Assembly (NCBI GenBank): GCA_946122785.1
Contig: CAMGYJ010000004.1
Location: forward strand, 9,694,150-9,758,149
Length of the DNA stretch: 64,000 nucleotides
Source: Linum tenue
Lineage: Eukaryota; Streptophyta; Magnoliopsida; Malpighiales; Linaceae
Reading direction: 5' to 3'
The translations under genes were made by a program, and so were the position numbers. Of the stretch, positions 1 to 11,562 are shown one piece after another. The notes under the pieces were generated by a model. That model saw nothing but the letters and a program-made list of their open reading frames with translations, searched no databases and had not been told where the DNA came from. Position 1 is the first letter of the stretch, and every line of letters begins with the position of its first letter.

Positions 1-251
1 TATGATCCCAAGACACCAAAAATATTGGTAATGACTTTCTTGACTTTGTATTAACACACTACAAGAAAAATGACTTTTTTGAAAATGTATACCTATATAA
101 GTTATTTCTAATTATGACTTGTTTGAAATATGTATATTAGTCAAGTCATATCGATTCCGTATCAACTCAATCTCTTCCAACAATACGTGGGGAAGTTGAG
201 AAACCTCGTGGGAGAGCAGACATCAAACGACGTCGTTGAAAACAGCATTTA
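1..251 (+). pseudogene. GDSL esterase/lipase pseudogene, exon 2 end, intron and first part of exon 3
   Basis: Compared by eye with the intact GDSL gene at 47129-48605, bases 1-27 match the end of exon 2 (YDPKTPKIL). A GT donor follows at 28, then a 113-bp intron similar to that of the intact gene, an AG at 139-140, and exon 3 from 141. Residues QLNLFQQYVGKLRNLVGE can be read between about 167 and 220. The start of exon 3 is one base longer than in the intact gene, which shifts the frame. The signal peptide, the catalytic-serine exon and most of exon 2 lie outside the window. At base 251 the exon is cut by the Helitron. It is a dead paralogue, not a start-truncated gene. Confidence 0.9.
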
Positions 252-3200
252 TCTATCTCTACTATACTTATAATACACCGAAGGGAAAAACGGGAGCCCC
301 ATTTCAAATTTCCTGCAACGAGAGTGAAAGTAGGAAGGACATTTTGGTCTTCACAATTATTTTTTTTATTCATTAAAAAGATACGTACTGGGATTCGAAC
401 CATGACCATTTTAAAGAAAGACAATGATCATAACCAATCACACTAAGTACATTTGTTGTATCCTTTTAAATTAAAAACATATAATAGCAGGGTGAAAAAA
501 ACTCTTCCCCCATTTCAAATTCCCTGCTCCATGAGCGTTTGTAAGAAGGGTAGAATAGGGAGTGTCAATTTTTTTCTCTTTCCTCTGTGGAACGGGCCAA
601 CTTACCGTACACATGCTGATTTAAACAGGTCAAGGAGTGTCATTTTTTTCTTTATACCCTTTTATTTCTCAGTGGTGATAAAATATATATAAAAATTCAA
701 AAATATTACTCCTTTTTATTATTAAAAATAAAAAAATTTAACAATAAACTAATGCATGGTATCTAATGGGCTAACCGCTACCCATAAAATAAAAGAGTTG
801 AATGAGCCTGACCTACATGGGATTGTCCATCAAGTAAAACAAATGAACATCATTGGTTTGCCATTCTAAAACAAGCTATTTTCTCTGGCATAATATATAT
901 TATGCTATTATTTTATATCTTAGTGGCTAAAATATAATGTATTTTAAAGTTATTCAATGGTTCAACCTCGACCAACCCAATTAGTCCAATTTTTATCATT
1001 TCAAATATATATTTTATAATTATTTGACATCATAATGATCAAATTATAGTGTATTTTATAGGGAATTGTTTGGTATTTGTTAGTAAAAAACTAAACATAA
1101 AGATCTATTTGGTTATTTTAAACATTAAAACGATCCTAAACATTTTCAGTTCCTTTTGAATTTCTATGGTTTTATTCCCGAATAAGTGATGTGCAAATGG
1201 CGAATTGTAGTCGTCTCTTTTCTTTCACTATTTTTTATTTTCAAATAGAAAGTTTAAAAGTAAAGAATAATTAGAATTTGGCATGGGTCGGTCAAACAGG
1301 CTGAATTTCAAGTTTTTGGCCCGTTTGTTTTATGCATTACAAATTTATTAGCATGTTGATGGAAATGGCTTGGAAAAAAGACATATAAGTTGTACCTTTG
1401 CAGAAATGTCCTCAAATGTTTGAATGCTTTGTGAATCAGGTTCCGTGACTTTTGTGATGGTGTATGTGCTTGACGATTGCTAGATGTTGTAACTACTTAA
1501 TTTGAGAGTAAATCTTTTGATTTTTCCTATGAGTTGTGATACCAGTTCTGGTGGTTGCAGCATGTTGTCGTTGTTGGCCTGTAAAAGTTGTTCCGCCGTG
1601 ATGCTAAATACATTTCTTTCTTTTTTAACAAATTGTGTAGTAGTGCTATGAAACAGACCACCAATGAACGCTACGCTTATTATGGTCTGTTCTTACTTCC
1701 GGTGGTGAGAAATTGTGAATTGAGAATCATATTCGCCTACCGCACTGTGTCTGGCTGGTGGCTGCTTATTGTGCTCTCTAGAGTTATGAAACAGACTACC
1801 CATGAACGTTACCCTTAAGAGTTAGAGGGGTGATGATTTTTTATGGCTGAATTGTTTGTGAATTGGATATCTGATCTTTGTATGGTTAGAGGGGATGTTT
1901 TCTTAATAGAATAGTCCATTTTAATTCATGTTTATTTTTAACATGAACTTTAGTAACTCAAAACCTTCGAGACACATATCACCTACTGCATTGTATCATT
2001 TTTCCTGGGTGCTTGCTGTGTTGTCAAACTTCTTTGCTGCTGCTGCATTTACACTAACATGGGAGTTATGAACCCATGAATGTTTCCGTTTGACACAAAC
2101 AAGAGGACTTACTTCTAAATTGTGCACTAAAGATGATTGGAGGAAACATCTCTGTTGCATTTGATATACTGAGACCATAACAAAAGCAACGTACAACATC
2201 AAAACCAACCATCTGAACTATTAGCATTGTTGCTTTACTCTTTTTTAGTGGTTCAGTCTCCTTCAAAAAATTTAGTTTGATTTTAGAAAATTTTGCTTAT
2301 GCAGTCCTGTCTTGCCACCAACGCGTTTAGTAGATGGAGATGGCAGAGGCGAAGGCTATTTTTGTGTTGTTGTTGCTGGTTTAGGGATCGGTTTGTGAAG
2401 AAGAGGGAGAAGAGAGGGGGAAAGGGAAATGCAGGAGAGGGGGATAACTCTTTTCTCCGACAAAAATGGAGTGAAGAAAGGAATTATGATCAGTAAGGAT
2501 ATGGTTATCTTACATAACGGTCTCTATTCTGTTTGAATTGAGCTTGGGAGGCAGTGATAAGGACGAGCTGCAACCAATTCATAGTGATAAGAGTGCTATG
2601 AACTGTGATCATGTCTTATTTCAAGTTAGAAGGTAGTTTCAGTATAAGGATTATTTAATTTGACAAGTTGTTTCGTCCATGATTCTTGGTAGTTTCAGTG
2701 CCATTCTAGCCATTGCTTAGTCTGTAATTTTTTAGAATTGATGTGCGACTAATGACTTTCACTTAGCTTCAACTATTATGTGTGTATTTATTGGCATGTG
2801 ATAGAATTCTCTTTTCCTTTTCTTTGAATTCAGTTTCATACTCTAATTGTATCATTTGTACATAGGCAAATCATGCTCGGGATGACAACTCACTGATATG
2901 GCTGGTGCAAGGAATGAAGCCATCATTAGAATTCAGACCGACAATGGGGAGGGATGCCCAGGACTAATTCAATGATGATTGATGATGGTATAATAAAAAC
3001 TGCAGTCTGCATCAGTACCAATTTCTAGGCCTAAGTAAAGTTATTCAACCCAGAACTCTGCTTAGCGCTAAAAATTGCCCTCACCCAACATTGATCCTGT
3101 TTGACCCACTTCTGAAGAGTCAAGATATATGATTAATCCTCTCCGTTCGTATTTTCTTATTGACTCTTTCTTACCCTTTAGGTTGGGAAGGGTCGGGAAG

Positions 3201-3324
3201 AATCGAATTAGTGGGTCGATCCTAATCAAGTGGAATCTCAATCCCTTTACTCTCACTTGCTTTCTCTCATTCCACAAGTGGGTAACATACAGTAATCCGG
3301 CCAACGGGCCGGGTAATAAGCTAG
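252..3324 (+). mobile_element. Non-autonomous Helitron inside GDSL exon 3
   Basis: The element begins with TC (TCTATCTCTACTATAC) and ends with CTAG at 3321-3324. Eight bases before the end is a 6-bp GC hairpin (CCGGCC 3297-3302, loop AACG, GGCCGG 3307-3312). The neighbours are host A at 251 and host T at 3325, with no target duplication. These are the family's standard marks: 5' TC, 3' hairpin plus CTRR, and A/T target. Removing 252-3324 makes the GDSL exon continuous in alignment with the intact paralogue, so both ends are fixed to the base. No Rep/helicase ORF is visible. The interior is AT-rich with a diverged direct repeat (AAACAGAC motif near 1650 and 1787) and may hold captured DNA that I do not recognise. 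Confidence 0.93.
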
Positions 3325-3715
3325 TGTAATATCATGTGGCAACAACGACGTTTTATTGACCTCTTTGTTTCATACCAGAACAAAGTCGTCGTTGGAAATG
3401 GCTTCATACGCCGGCTTTCTCGCCGGCCGGGCTTCCGCCTTTCTCAGGCAGCTGTACGGGCTGGGAGCTCGAAAGATCGTTCACCTGAGTGCGTTAACGA
3501 CCGGATGTTTCCCCGCCTTCAGAACTTTGCTCGGTGGAGTACAGAGGCAATGTTCTGACGAGTCCAGCGAGCTGGCCGTGATGTTCAACGAGAAGCTCAG
3601 TGACGAAATTCAGCGACTGAACGATGACGTATCGATTCTTGACTTGAGTTGAGTGTCCAGTTTGTTGACGTGTACACGCCTTTTTTCGATATCATTAGGC
3701 GTCCTGAAGATTATG
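3325..3715 (+). pseudogene. GDSL esterase/lipase pseudogene, rest of exon 3
   Basis: This continues the exon begun at 141. The reading [18 protein letters not shown] keeps block III (GxND) of the GDSL family, and [20 protein letters not shown] follows as in the intact copy. A 5-bp tandem duplication (TTGAG twice, about 3644-3653) shifts the frame and makes a TGA at 3650-3652. Beyond it, similarity goes on in another frame (VQFVDVYTP) to a GT donor at 3716. The last intron is interrupted by the Copia element at 3729. Confidence 0.92.
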
Positions 3716-3769
3716 GTAATTAAGTTTGTGTTGGGTTTAAACACATAGGGCGGCGTCGTTTTAATGTGT

Positions 3770-5258
<1,489 letters not shown>

Positions 5259-5461
5259 TTTAATGTGTTGAGTAGATACGTGGTTAATAGATACGCCTCT
5301 TGGTGAAGAGACGTGTTAGTTACTTTTAATTAAGTTGTATGTATATATGTGTGTAACTGTAAGTACGCTGAAAGATCAAATCAAGTTAAGTAATTTCAGA
5401 CTATCTTTCTTTTCCTACTTCTGTAAGCAAGGTTTTCCTCAATCCCTTCTCAATCTACATT

Positions 5462-5473
5462 TGGTATCAGAGC
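5462..5473 (+). other. Primer-binding site of first Copia (tRNA-Met)
   Basis: TGGTATCAGAGC sits two bases after the 5' LTR end. It is complementary to the 3' end of plant initiator tRNA-Met, as in most plant Copia elements. Confidence 0.93.
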
Positions 5474-5487
5474 GTGGCTTGAGAGAC

Positions 5488-5931
5488 ATGGGCGATAAAA
5501 CGCGAGGAAATAGCGTACCAATCCAATATCCAATGTTAACGGATACGAACAATGGGGAGACGTGGAGGCAATGTCCGTGTCTGAAGCTGTAGGAAGATTG
5601 CAGGCATTTGAACAGAGTACACGTAGTCGCCGGAGTGAACGAACTGAAGATGGGAATGACCAACTTATGATGGTGACTCGTGCGGAGATCAAGAACATGA
5701 TCCAAAAAGGAAGGATCATTGGAGAAGGGTCTGGTAATAGGCCACATGGAAATCGTCGAGGTGACAATGATGATAGAAGCAGTTCTGATGAGAAAAAAGA
5801 GAAGAAACATCGGAAGTTTGATAAAAGTAAAATCAAGTGCTTCAATTGCAATATAATGGGGGCATTTTGCTTCTGAATGTCGAAAGCCGAAACGAGAAAA
5901 AGCAAACCTCGCAATAGAGGAAGATGATGAC
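5488..5931 (+). pseudogene. Degenerate Copia gag
   Basis: An ATG 15 bases after the primer site opens a gag N-terminus (MGDKTRGNSVPIQYPMLTD). After about 22 codons the reading jumps, in another frame, to a C-terminal gag segment (MSVSEAVGRLQAFEQS). The main capsid-like part, normally several hundred residues, has been deleted. The CCHC zinc knuckle (CFNCN...) near 5838-5880 carries one extra G in a G run, which shifts the frame before its last cysteine. The element therefore cannot make a normal Gag. Confidence 0.85.
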
Positions 5932-8900
5932 TTGGACGAACCTGCTTTGCTTATGATTGAATCTTGTGCTATTGCAAATCTGGGAGTTGCATCGAAGGGA
6001 GAGGTCTACCTGAACGAAGAAGGGGTACTTCCAAAGTTAACAGGAAGTAGAACTCATTCTTGGTACCTTGACTCAGGGGCAAGTAATCACATGACAGGGG
6101 TTGTTGAAAAATTTGTTGATCTAGATGAATCCATAATAGGAAAAGTGAAGTTTGGGGATGGTTCGTCTGTGAATATATGTGGAAGAGGTTCAGTTCTTTT
6201 GAAATGTGGGACTGGAGAACACAGAGTTATGACCAATGTTTATTATATTCCTCAATTAAAGAATAATATAATAAGCATGGGTCAACTTGACGAAAATGGT
6301 TGTAAAATTGTCATTGAAGATGGAGTCATGTGCGTATTGGATCGACAACGAAAGATGCTTGCAAAGATGAATAGGACTAGGAATCGGCTTTACATCCTTA
6401 ATCTTATTCAAGCTCAGACAGTTTGTCTTATGTCAAAGCACAATGATAAATCATGGTTGTGGCACTCAAGATTTGGTCATGTAAACTTTCAAGCCTTGAG
6501 GAAATTAGTGCAAGGAAATATGGTCAATGGGATGCCACTTCTTGATCACGTTGAAGAGATATGTGATGGATGCATGGTTGGAAAGCAAAGGCGTAATTCA
6601 TTCCCAGCCAAAGCAAAGTTTCGTGTAACTAAACCACTTCAGTTGGTGCATGGAGATTTATGTGGACCAATCACACCGTCGACACATGGTGGAAAGAGGT
6701 ATTTTCTATTATTGGTTGATGATTACTCTCGTTACATGTGGGTTGTGTTGATTAAGAACAAAGCTGAAGCCCTTGAAGCAATAAAGAAAATACAAGTTAT
6801 GGCTGAAGTTAAATCAGGATGCAAACTGAAGATATTGAGAACCGATCGTGGTGGTGAAATTACGTCAAACGAGCTCGCAAGCTATTGTGATAGTCTTGGA
6901 ATGAAGCATCAACTTACTGCTCCCTATTCTCCACAGCAAAACGGTGTAGTGGAGAGACGTAATCAGACAATTGTGAGTATGACGAGAAGTTTACTAAAAA
7001 GCATGAGTGTTCCAGCGTCCTTTTGGGGAGAAGCCGTAATGACGGCTGTGTATCTACTCAACCGTGCTCCAACGAAGAGTGTGACAGGCAAGACACCGTA
7101 TGAAGCTTGGCATAACCACAAACCTGATGTTCGACATCTTCGCACTTTTGGGTGTGTTGCTCATGTTAAAAATGTTGGTAAACATCTCTCTAAATTGGAA
7201 GATAGAAGCAAGCAAATGGTATTCATTGGATACGAGTCACCTTTTTCAAAAGCTTACCGGATGTATGATCCTATGACAGAGAAGTTAGTCGTGACAAGAG
7301 ATGTTGTATTTGATGAAGGACGGAAATGGGATTGCACGAAGGAAAATCGATACAAAGATATGGGCGCCAAGGAAAGCTTTTCAATCAAATTTGATAGAAG
7401 TCCTACTATCAATGACACACTCCCTCATGGAGAGGAAGAGCATGTTGTCACTGAACCCAGGACACCAGACTTACACACCATCTCAACGCAAGAAGACAAT
7501 GAAGCTGTACAAGAGAGTTCCAGCATAGGCCCTCGTGGCTTTCGTGACTTGAGTGATGTCTATAATGACACAAGTATAATTGATCTCGAAGACACTGATG
7601 CATGTTTATTTTTTATGGAAGAGCCATCAAATTTTATTGATGCTATGAAAGAAGCGGAGTGGCTGAAGGCTATGAAGGAGGAATTACAATCAATTTATGA
7701 TAACAAGACTTGGAAGCTGGTTGATCTACCGAGAGGGCACAAGCTTATTCAACTCAAATGGGTGTTTAAATTAAAAAAGGATTCGAATGGTGTTGTGACG
7801 AGGCATAAGGCGAGAATAGTCGCAAAGGGATATGTTCAAAAATTTGGAGTTGACTTTGAAGAAGTTTTCGCTCCGGTAGCTCGAATGGAATCAGTTAAGC
7901 TTATGCTTGCGCTGGCAGCCCAAAGGGGTTGGGAAGTTCATCATATGGACGTGAAGTCCGCCTTCTTAAATGGGGAACTTATGGAAGAAGTATATGTATC
8001 ACAACCTCCGGGATTCGAAATACAAGGGGAAGAACACAAGGTCTTGAGGTTGCACAAAGCATTATACGGTTTACGTCAAGCTCCTCGGGCATGGAATACA
8101 AAATTGGACAAGACCTTAAAATCTCTTGGTTTTGTTAAAAGTCAAGCGGAACATGCCATTTACAGAAGGAAGAAGAATCAATCAACTCTGATTGTGGGAG
8201 TTTACGTAGATGATTTAATCATCACGGGTGAGAATGTGGAAGACTTGCGTTCTTTCAAAGAACAGATGAAGAGCATGTTCAGCATGAGTGATCTTGGCTT
8301 ATTAAGTTTTTATCTGGGCATTAAAGTCAAGCAACATTCACAAGGCATTTCTTTAAACCAAGCTGCATATGCCTCTCGTATCTTGGTTAAGTGTGGGCTT
8401 GAGAAATGTAATGCCGCTCAAACCCTTATGGAACCAAAGTTGAAGTTGCAAAAGGTTAGTAGCTGTCAGCCTGTTGATGTTACCTATTATCGAAGTATCG
8501 TTGGTAGCTTGAGATATTTGGTACACACCCGGCCTGATATTAGTCACGCTGTTGGGTTAATAAGTCGATATATGGAACGTCCCACTACTGAACATCTAGC
8601 AGCTGCAAAACATATCATGAGATATGTAAAGGGAACGTTGACTTTTGGCTGCCATTACAAGAGAGAAGTTGATGATAAAGCATGCCTCGTTGGGTATAGT
8701 GACAGTGATTTAGCCGGTGATGTCGATGATAGGAAAAGCACAACTGGTGTGATATTCTATCTAGGCTCTTCTCCAGTCAGTTGGTTTTCACAAAAACAAA
8801 AGGTTGTGGCCTTATCTTCATGTGAAGCAGAATATGTTGCGGCTACATCAGCAGCATGTCAAGGGATTTGGCTAGGAAAATTGTTAACAGATCTCTTGGG

Positions 8901-9171
8901 GACAGAAACCATTGAGATAACATTGAAGATTGACAATCAGTCGGCAATTTCGTTAAGCAAGAACCCTGTATTTCATGATCGGAGCAAACACATTGATACT
9001 CGATATCACTTTATTTGTGAATGTGTTGAAACAAGGAAAATCAACGTCAAGCACATCCGCACTAAAGAGCAACTTGCTGACATCCTAACTAAATCGTTGG
9101 GAAGAACAAGATTTCTGGAGATGAGAAGCAGAATGGGGTCGAAGCTGTCACCATGTAAGCAATGTGTTTAA
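5865..9171 (+). CDS. Copia Pol polyprotein (protease-integrase-RT-RNase H)
   Basis: A single open frame runs from the gag frameshift to TAA at 9169-9171; counted from 5932 it is 1079 residues. In order it shows an aspartic protease (WYLDSGASNHMTG, near residue 45), the integrase zinc region (WHSRFGHVN...CDGC) and an integrase core with D, D and E positions (HGDLCGP, FLLLVDDYSR, QQNGVVERRNQ). A reverse transcriptase follows (KSAFLNGELMEEVYVSQPPGF, then YVDDLIITG near residue 760) and RNase H (YSDSDLAGD...SSCEAEY). The integrase-before-RT order defines Copia. All active-site motifs I can check are kept, so the enzyme could still act in trans, though gag is dead. The clade is uncertain. Confidence 0.93.
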
Positions 9172-9419
9172 GGGAGAGAATGTTGGGTTTAAACACATTG
9201 AGCAGCGTCGTTTTAATGTGTTGACTGTTGAGTAGATACGTGGTTAATAGATACGCCTCTTGGTGAAGAGACATGTTGGTTACTTTTAATTAAGTTGTAT
9301 GTATATATGTGTGTAACTGTAAGTACGCTGAAAGATCAAATCAAGTTAAGTAATTTCAGACTATCTTTCTTTTCCTACTTCTGTAAGCAAGGTTTTCCTC
9401 AATCACTTCTCAATCTACA
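9171..9419 (+). repeat. Polypurine tract and 3' LTR of first Copia
   Basis: The purine run AGGGAGAGAA (9171-9180) directly precedes the 239-bp 3' LTR (9181-9419), which starts TGTTGGGTTTAAACAC and ends CTACA. The GTTTG target duplication follows. Confidence 0.94.
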
Positions 9420-9491
9420 GTTTGTTAAGTTAATTTCTCCTTAATCAAATTCGTTAGGATGTATGGTTTAAGAAAGTTTATAATATTGCAG

Positions 9492-9697
9492 GGTATGTTG
9501 TGACGAAGGAGGGGGTGCTATGGGATAGGAATTATAGAGTTTGGATTTCTTTGCAACCGATTGAACTCTTCTACTTGTGCCGATACTTCAAAGTACATTT
9601 TTTGGATAGTCTTCATCCCACAGAAAAGGTCTATAAAATCTTAACTTCTGTTATCATGAAAGACATAAATAGGCTATTGTATTCAAATCCTCTGTAG
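9492..9697 (+). pseudogene. GDSL esterase/lipase pseudogene, last exon
   Basis: After the Copia and the rest of the intron, an AG at 9490-9491 opens the final exon. It is similar to exon 4 of the intact gene (GYVVTKEG..., then [19 protein letters not shown]). One extra base near 9510-9520 shifts the frame. The segment carrying the catalytic Asp and His reads LDSLHPTEK, so this dead copy keeps the usual DxxH motif that the intact copy has lost. It ends with TAG at 9695-9697. Confidence 0.9.
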
Positions 9698-10324
9698 CCA
9701 TTGCTGCCTACAGCCACTATACAGAGGATTTTGGGACCGCTAATAAAATCTCTATACACATATTCTGATGCGTTAACTGCATGTGCTCTCCTCGAGTTCT
9801 TTCCCTTCCTCTTGTTGGAAATTTAGTTGACCCTGACTAATTGGATCATATTGATTTTGAGTTAGACATAGAAAATCAAATTTATGTTGAACCGACCAAG
9901 ACAAATATTCTAATTTCATAAGAAGATGCGTCCTTTTGACTTAGTGTCAATTTCATTTTCTTGGATAATGACAATCTTATCGAAGGAATGGAGCCTGGAT
10001 TTGGTGTTTGATGTGCCGAAGTTTCTCACTTTATTTTTGTGAAAATACAATAAAATTAATTGATAATTGTTGAAAATATTTTGATTTAATGTATTTAATG
10101 TGATTATTTCATGATATGTTTGAGACATAATAATGCTTGTTTGAAGGCCAATTAATTATGGAATGGTTGAAAAGCCATTACCATACTGTGTTAGAATTTT
10201 GATGTGTTTTAGCTGAAGAAATTAAAGAGTGAAACGGTGAGCACAGGAGGAAGCAACCGAAGGTGAGCTTAAAGCCCAACCAACAAACAAAGTGAAGCCC
10301 GACCTCACTTTTCCTTTTTGTTTA
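9698..10324. other. No gene seen; 3' flank of GDSL pseudogene
   Basis: This AT-rich stretch has only short frames with no family features. It ends with the GTTTA target site (10320-10324) of the second Copia. I recognise nothing else here. Confidence 0.6.
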
Positions 10325-10381
10325 TAATGGGCCGAGAGCATATTCCAGAGCCAGTGACGTCAAACCATGGATGAATAACCA

Positions 10382-10630
10382 GAATGGTTATTAGATTCTG
10401 GTTGCAACGAGCATATTACCATGGATGAATCATTATTGTCACACAAGGAAATCCCTATTAATGGTCCACCAGTTCGCATACCCAATGGTGATAGTATACC
10501 GGTGAAGCATATTGGGTCAGTTGAGCTGCGACCTGGATTCACTTTGGGCCGTGTATTACACGTTCCAGAGTTTCGGTGTAATCTCGTGTCGGTAAGCCGT
10601 TTGACTAAGGATAATCATGTGGCCTTGATA
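10382..10630 (+). repeat. Displaced copy of protease region (direct repeat 1)
   Basis: These 249 bp repeat at 11315-11562 with about three substitutions and one single-base gap. The segment encodes the Copia protease start (LLDSGCNEHIT and on to VSRLTKDNHVALI). It lies upstream of gag, where protease does not belong, and is fused to gag sequence at 10631. Confidence 0.93.
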
Positions 10631-11314
10631 ATCACTGTGTCGAACTTCTATACACATCTCCGCAACCTTTGGGAAGAAGCATCCGCCATAACACCCTTGC
10701 CGCGTTGCACCTGTGGCAAGTGCACATGCGACGTCACTCGGCAGGTGCGGGAGCAGCAAGAAAGCGTGAGACTATTTGACTTTCTTATATGCCTTGATGG
10801 GTCTTTTGGAGCAGTGCGCACCCAAATCTTGGCGACCAAGCCTACGCCATTGCTAGCTGAAGCTTTTCACATGGTGCTTAATGAGGAACAGCAGAAGAAT
10901 ATCTCCCAGAGTCGCAAAGTTCAGCCCGAGGCGGCTGCCTTCATTGCAAAGGGAGACACTGATAAAAGCGATCGAGGTAGCGATCGAAGTACGGGGGAGC
11001 AGCAACCAAAAATTCGCCATACCCACTGCCGACGCACATGTCATCTTCGTGAATCATGCTACCAGCTCGTCGGATATCCTCAGCGAGATCAGCAGGGTGA
11101 GCGGCCTCAACAACGTCGCAATCCAAGGCAGACTGATGGTTCAGGTTGGGAAGGAAATCGCGAACTGAAGGCATCTCAGGTTGAATCCGAGCAGAGCCCT
11201 GTCGCCGGTTTTACTATGGCCCAGTTGGAGCAGCTGAAACAGTTCTTTGGGGCAACCAGTAGAACAAATGAAGACCCGGCAGCTCACATGGCAAGTATAG
11301 TTTCTTACGAATCT
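10631..11314 (+). pseudogene. Partial Copia gag
   Basis: The frame beginning at 10421 passes from the displaced protease copy into gag-like sequence: LRNLWEEASAITPLPRCTCG, a stretch that in related elements follows the gag helical core, then FLICLDGSFGAVRTQIL and a C-terminal region with a degenerate cysteine/histidine cluster. The N-terminal half of gag is missing. The same frame enters the second protease copy, where a one-base deletion near 11381 shifts it out. Confidence 0.8.
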
Positions 11315-11562
11315 GAATGGTTATTAGATTCTGGTTGCAACGAGCATATTACCATGGATGAATCATTATTGTCACACAAGGAATCCCTATTAATGGTCCG
11401 CCAGTTCGCATACCCAATGGTGATAGTATACCGGTGAAGCATATTGGGTCAGTTGAGCTGCGACCTGGATTCACTTTGGGCCGTGTATTACACATTCCAG
11501 AGTTCCGGTGTAATCTCGTGTCGGTAAGCCGTTTGACTAAGGATAATCATGTGGCCTTGATA
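11315..11562 (+). repeat. Protease region in its normal place (direct repeat 2)
   Basis: This is the second copy of the 10382-10630 segment, between gag and integrase as expected. One A of the AAGGAAAT run is missing near 11381, which breaks the protease frame. Confidence 0.92.

Noticed and set aside
52..70. CACTACAAGAAAAATGAC, resembling a CACTA terminus
   Set aside because: It lies in the GDSL intron and aligns, with substitutions, to the homologous intron of the intact gene, so nothing was inserted there.
2293..2496. Short frame in the Helitron as a captured gene
   Set aside because: The product is Arg/Trp-rich with no family signature, and no splice pattern supports it.
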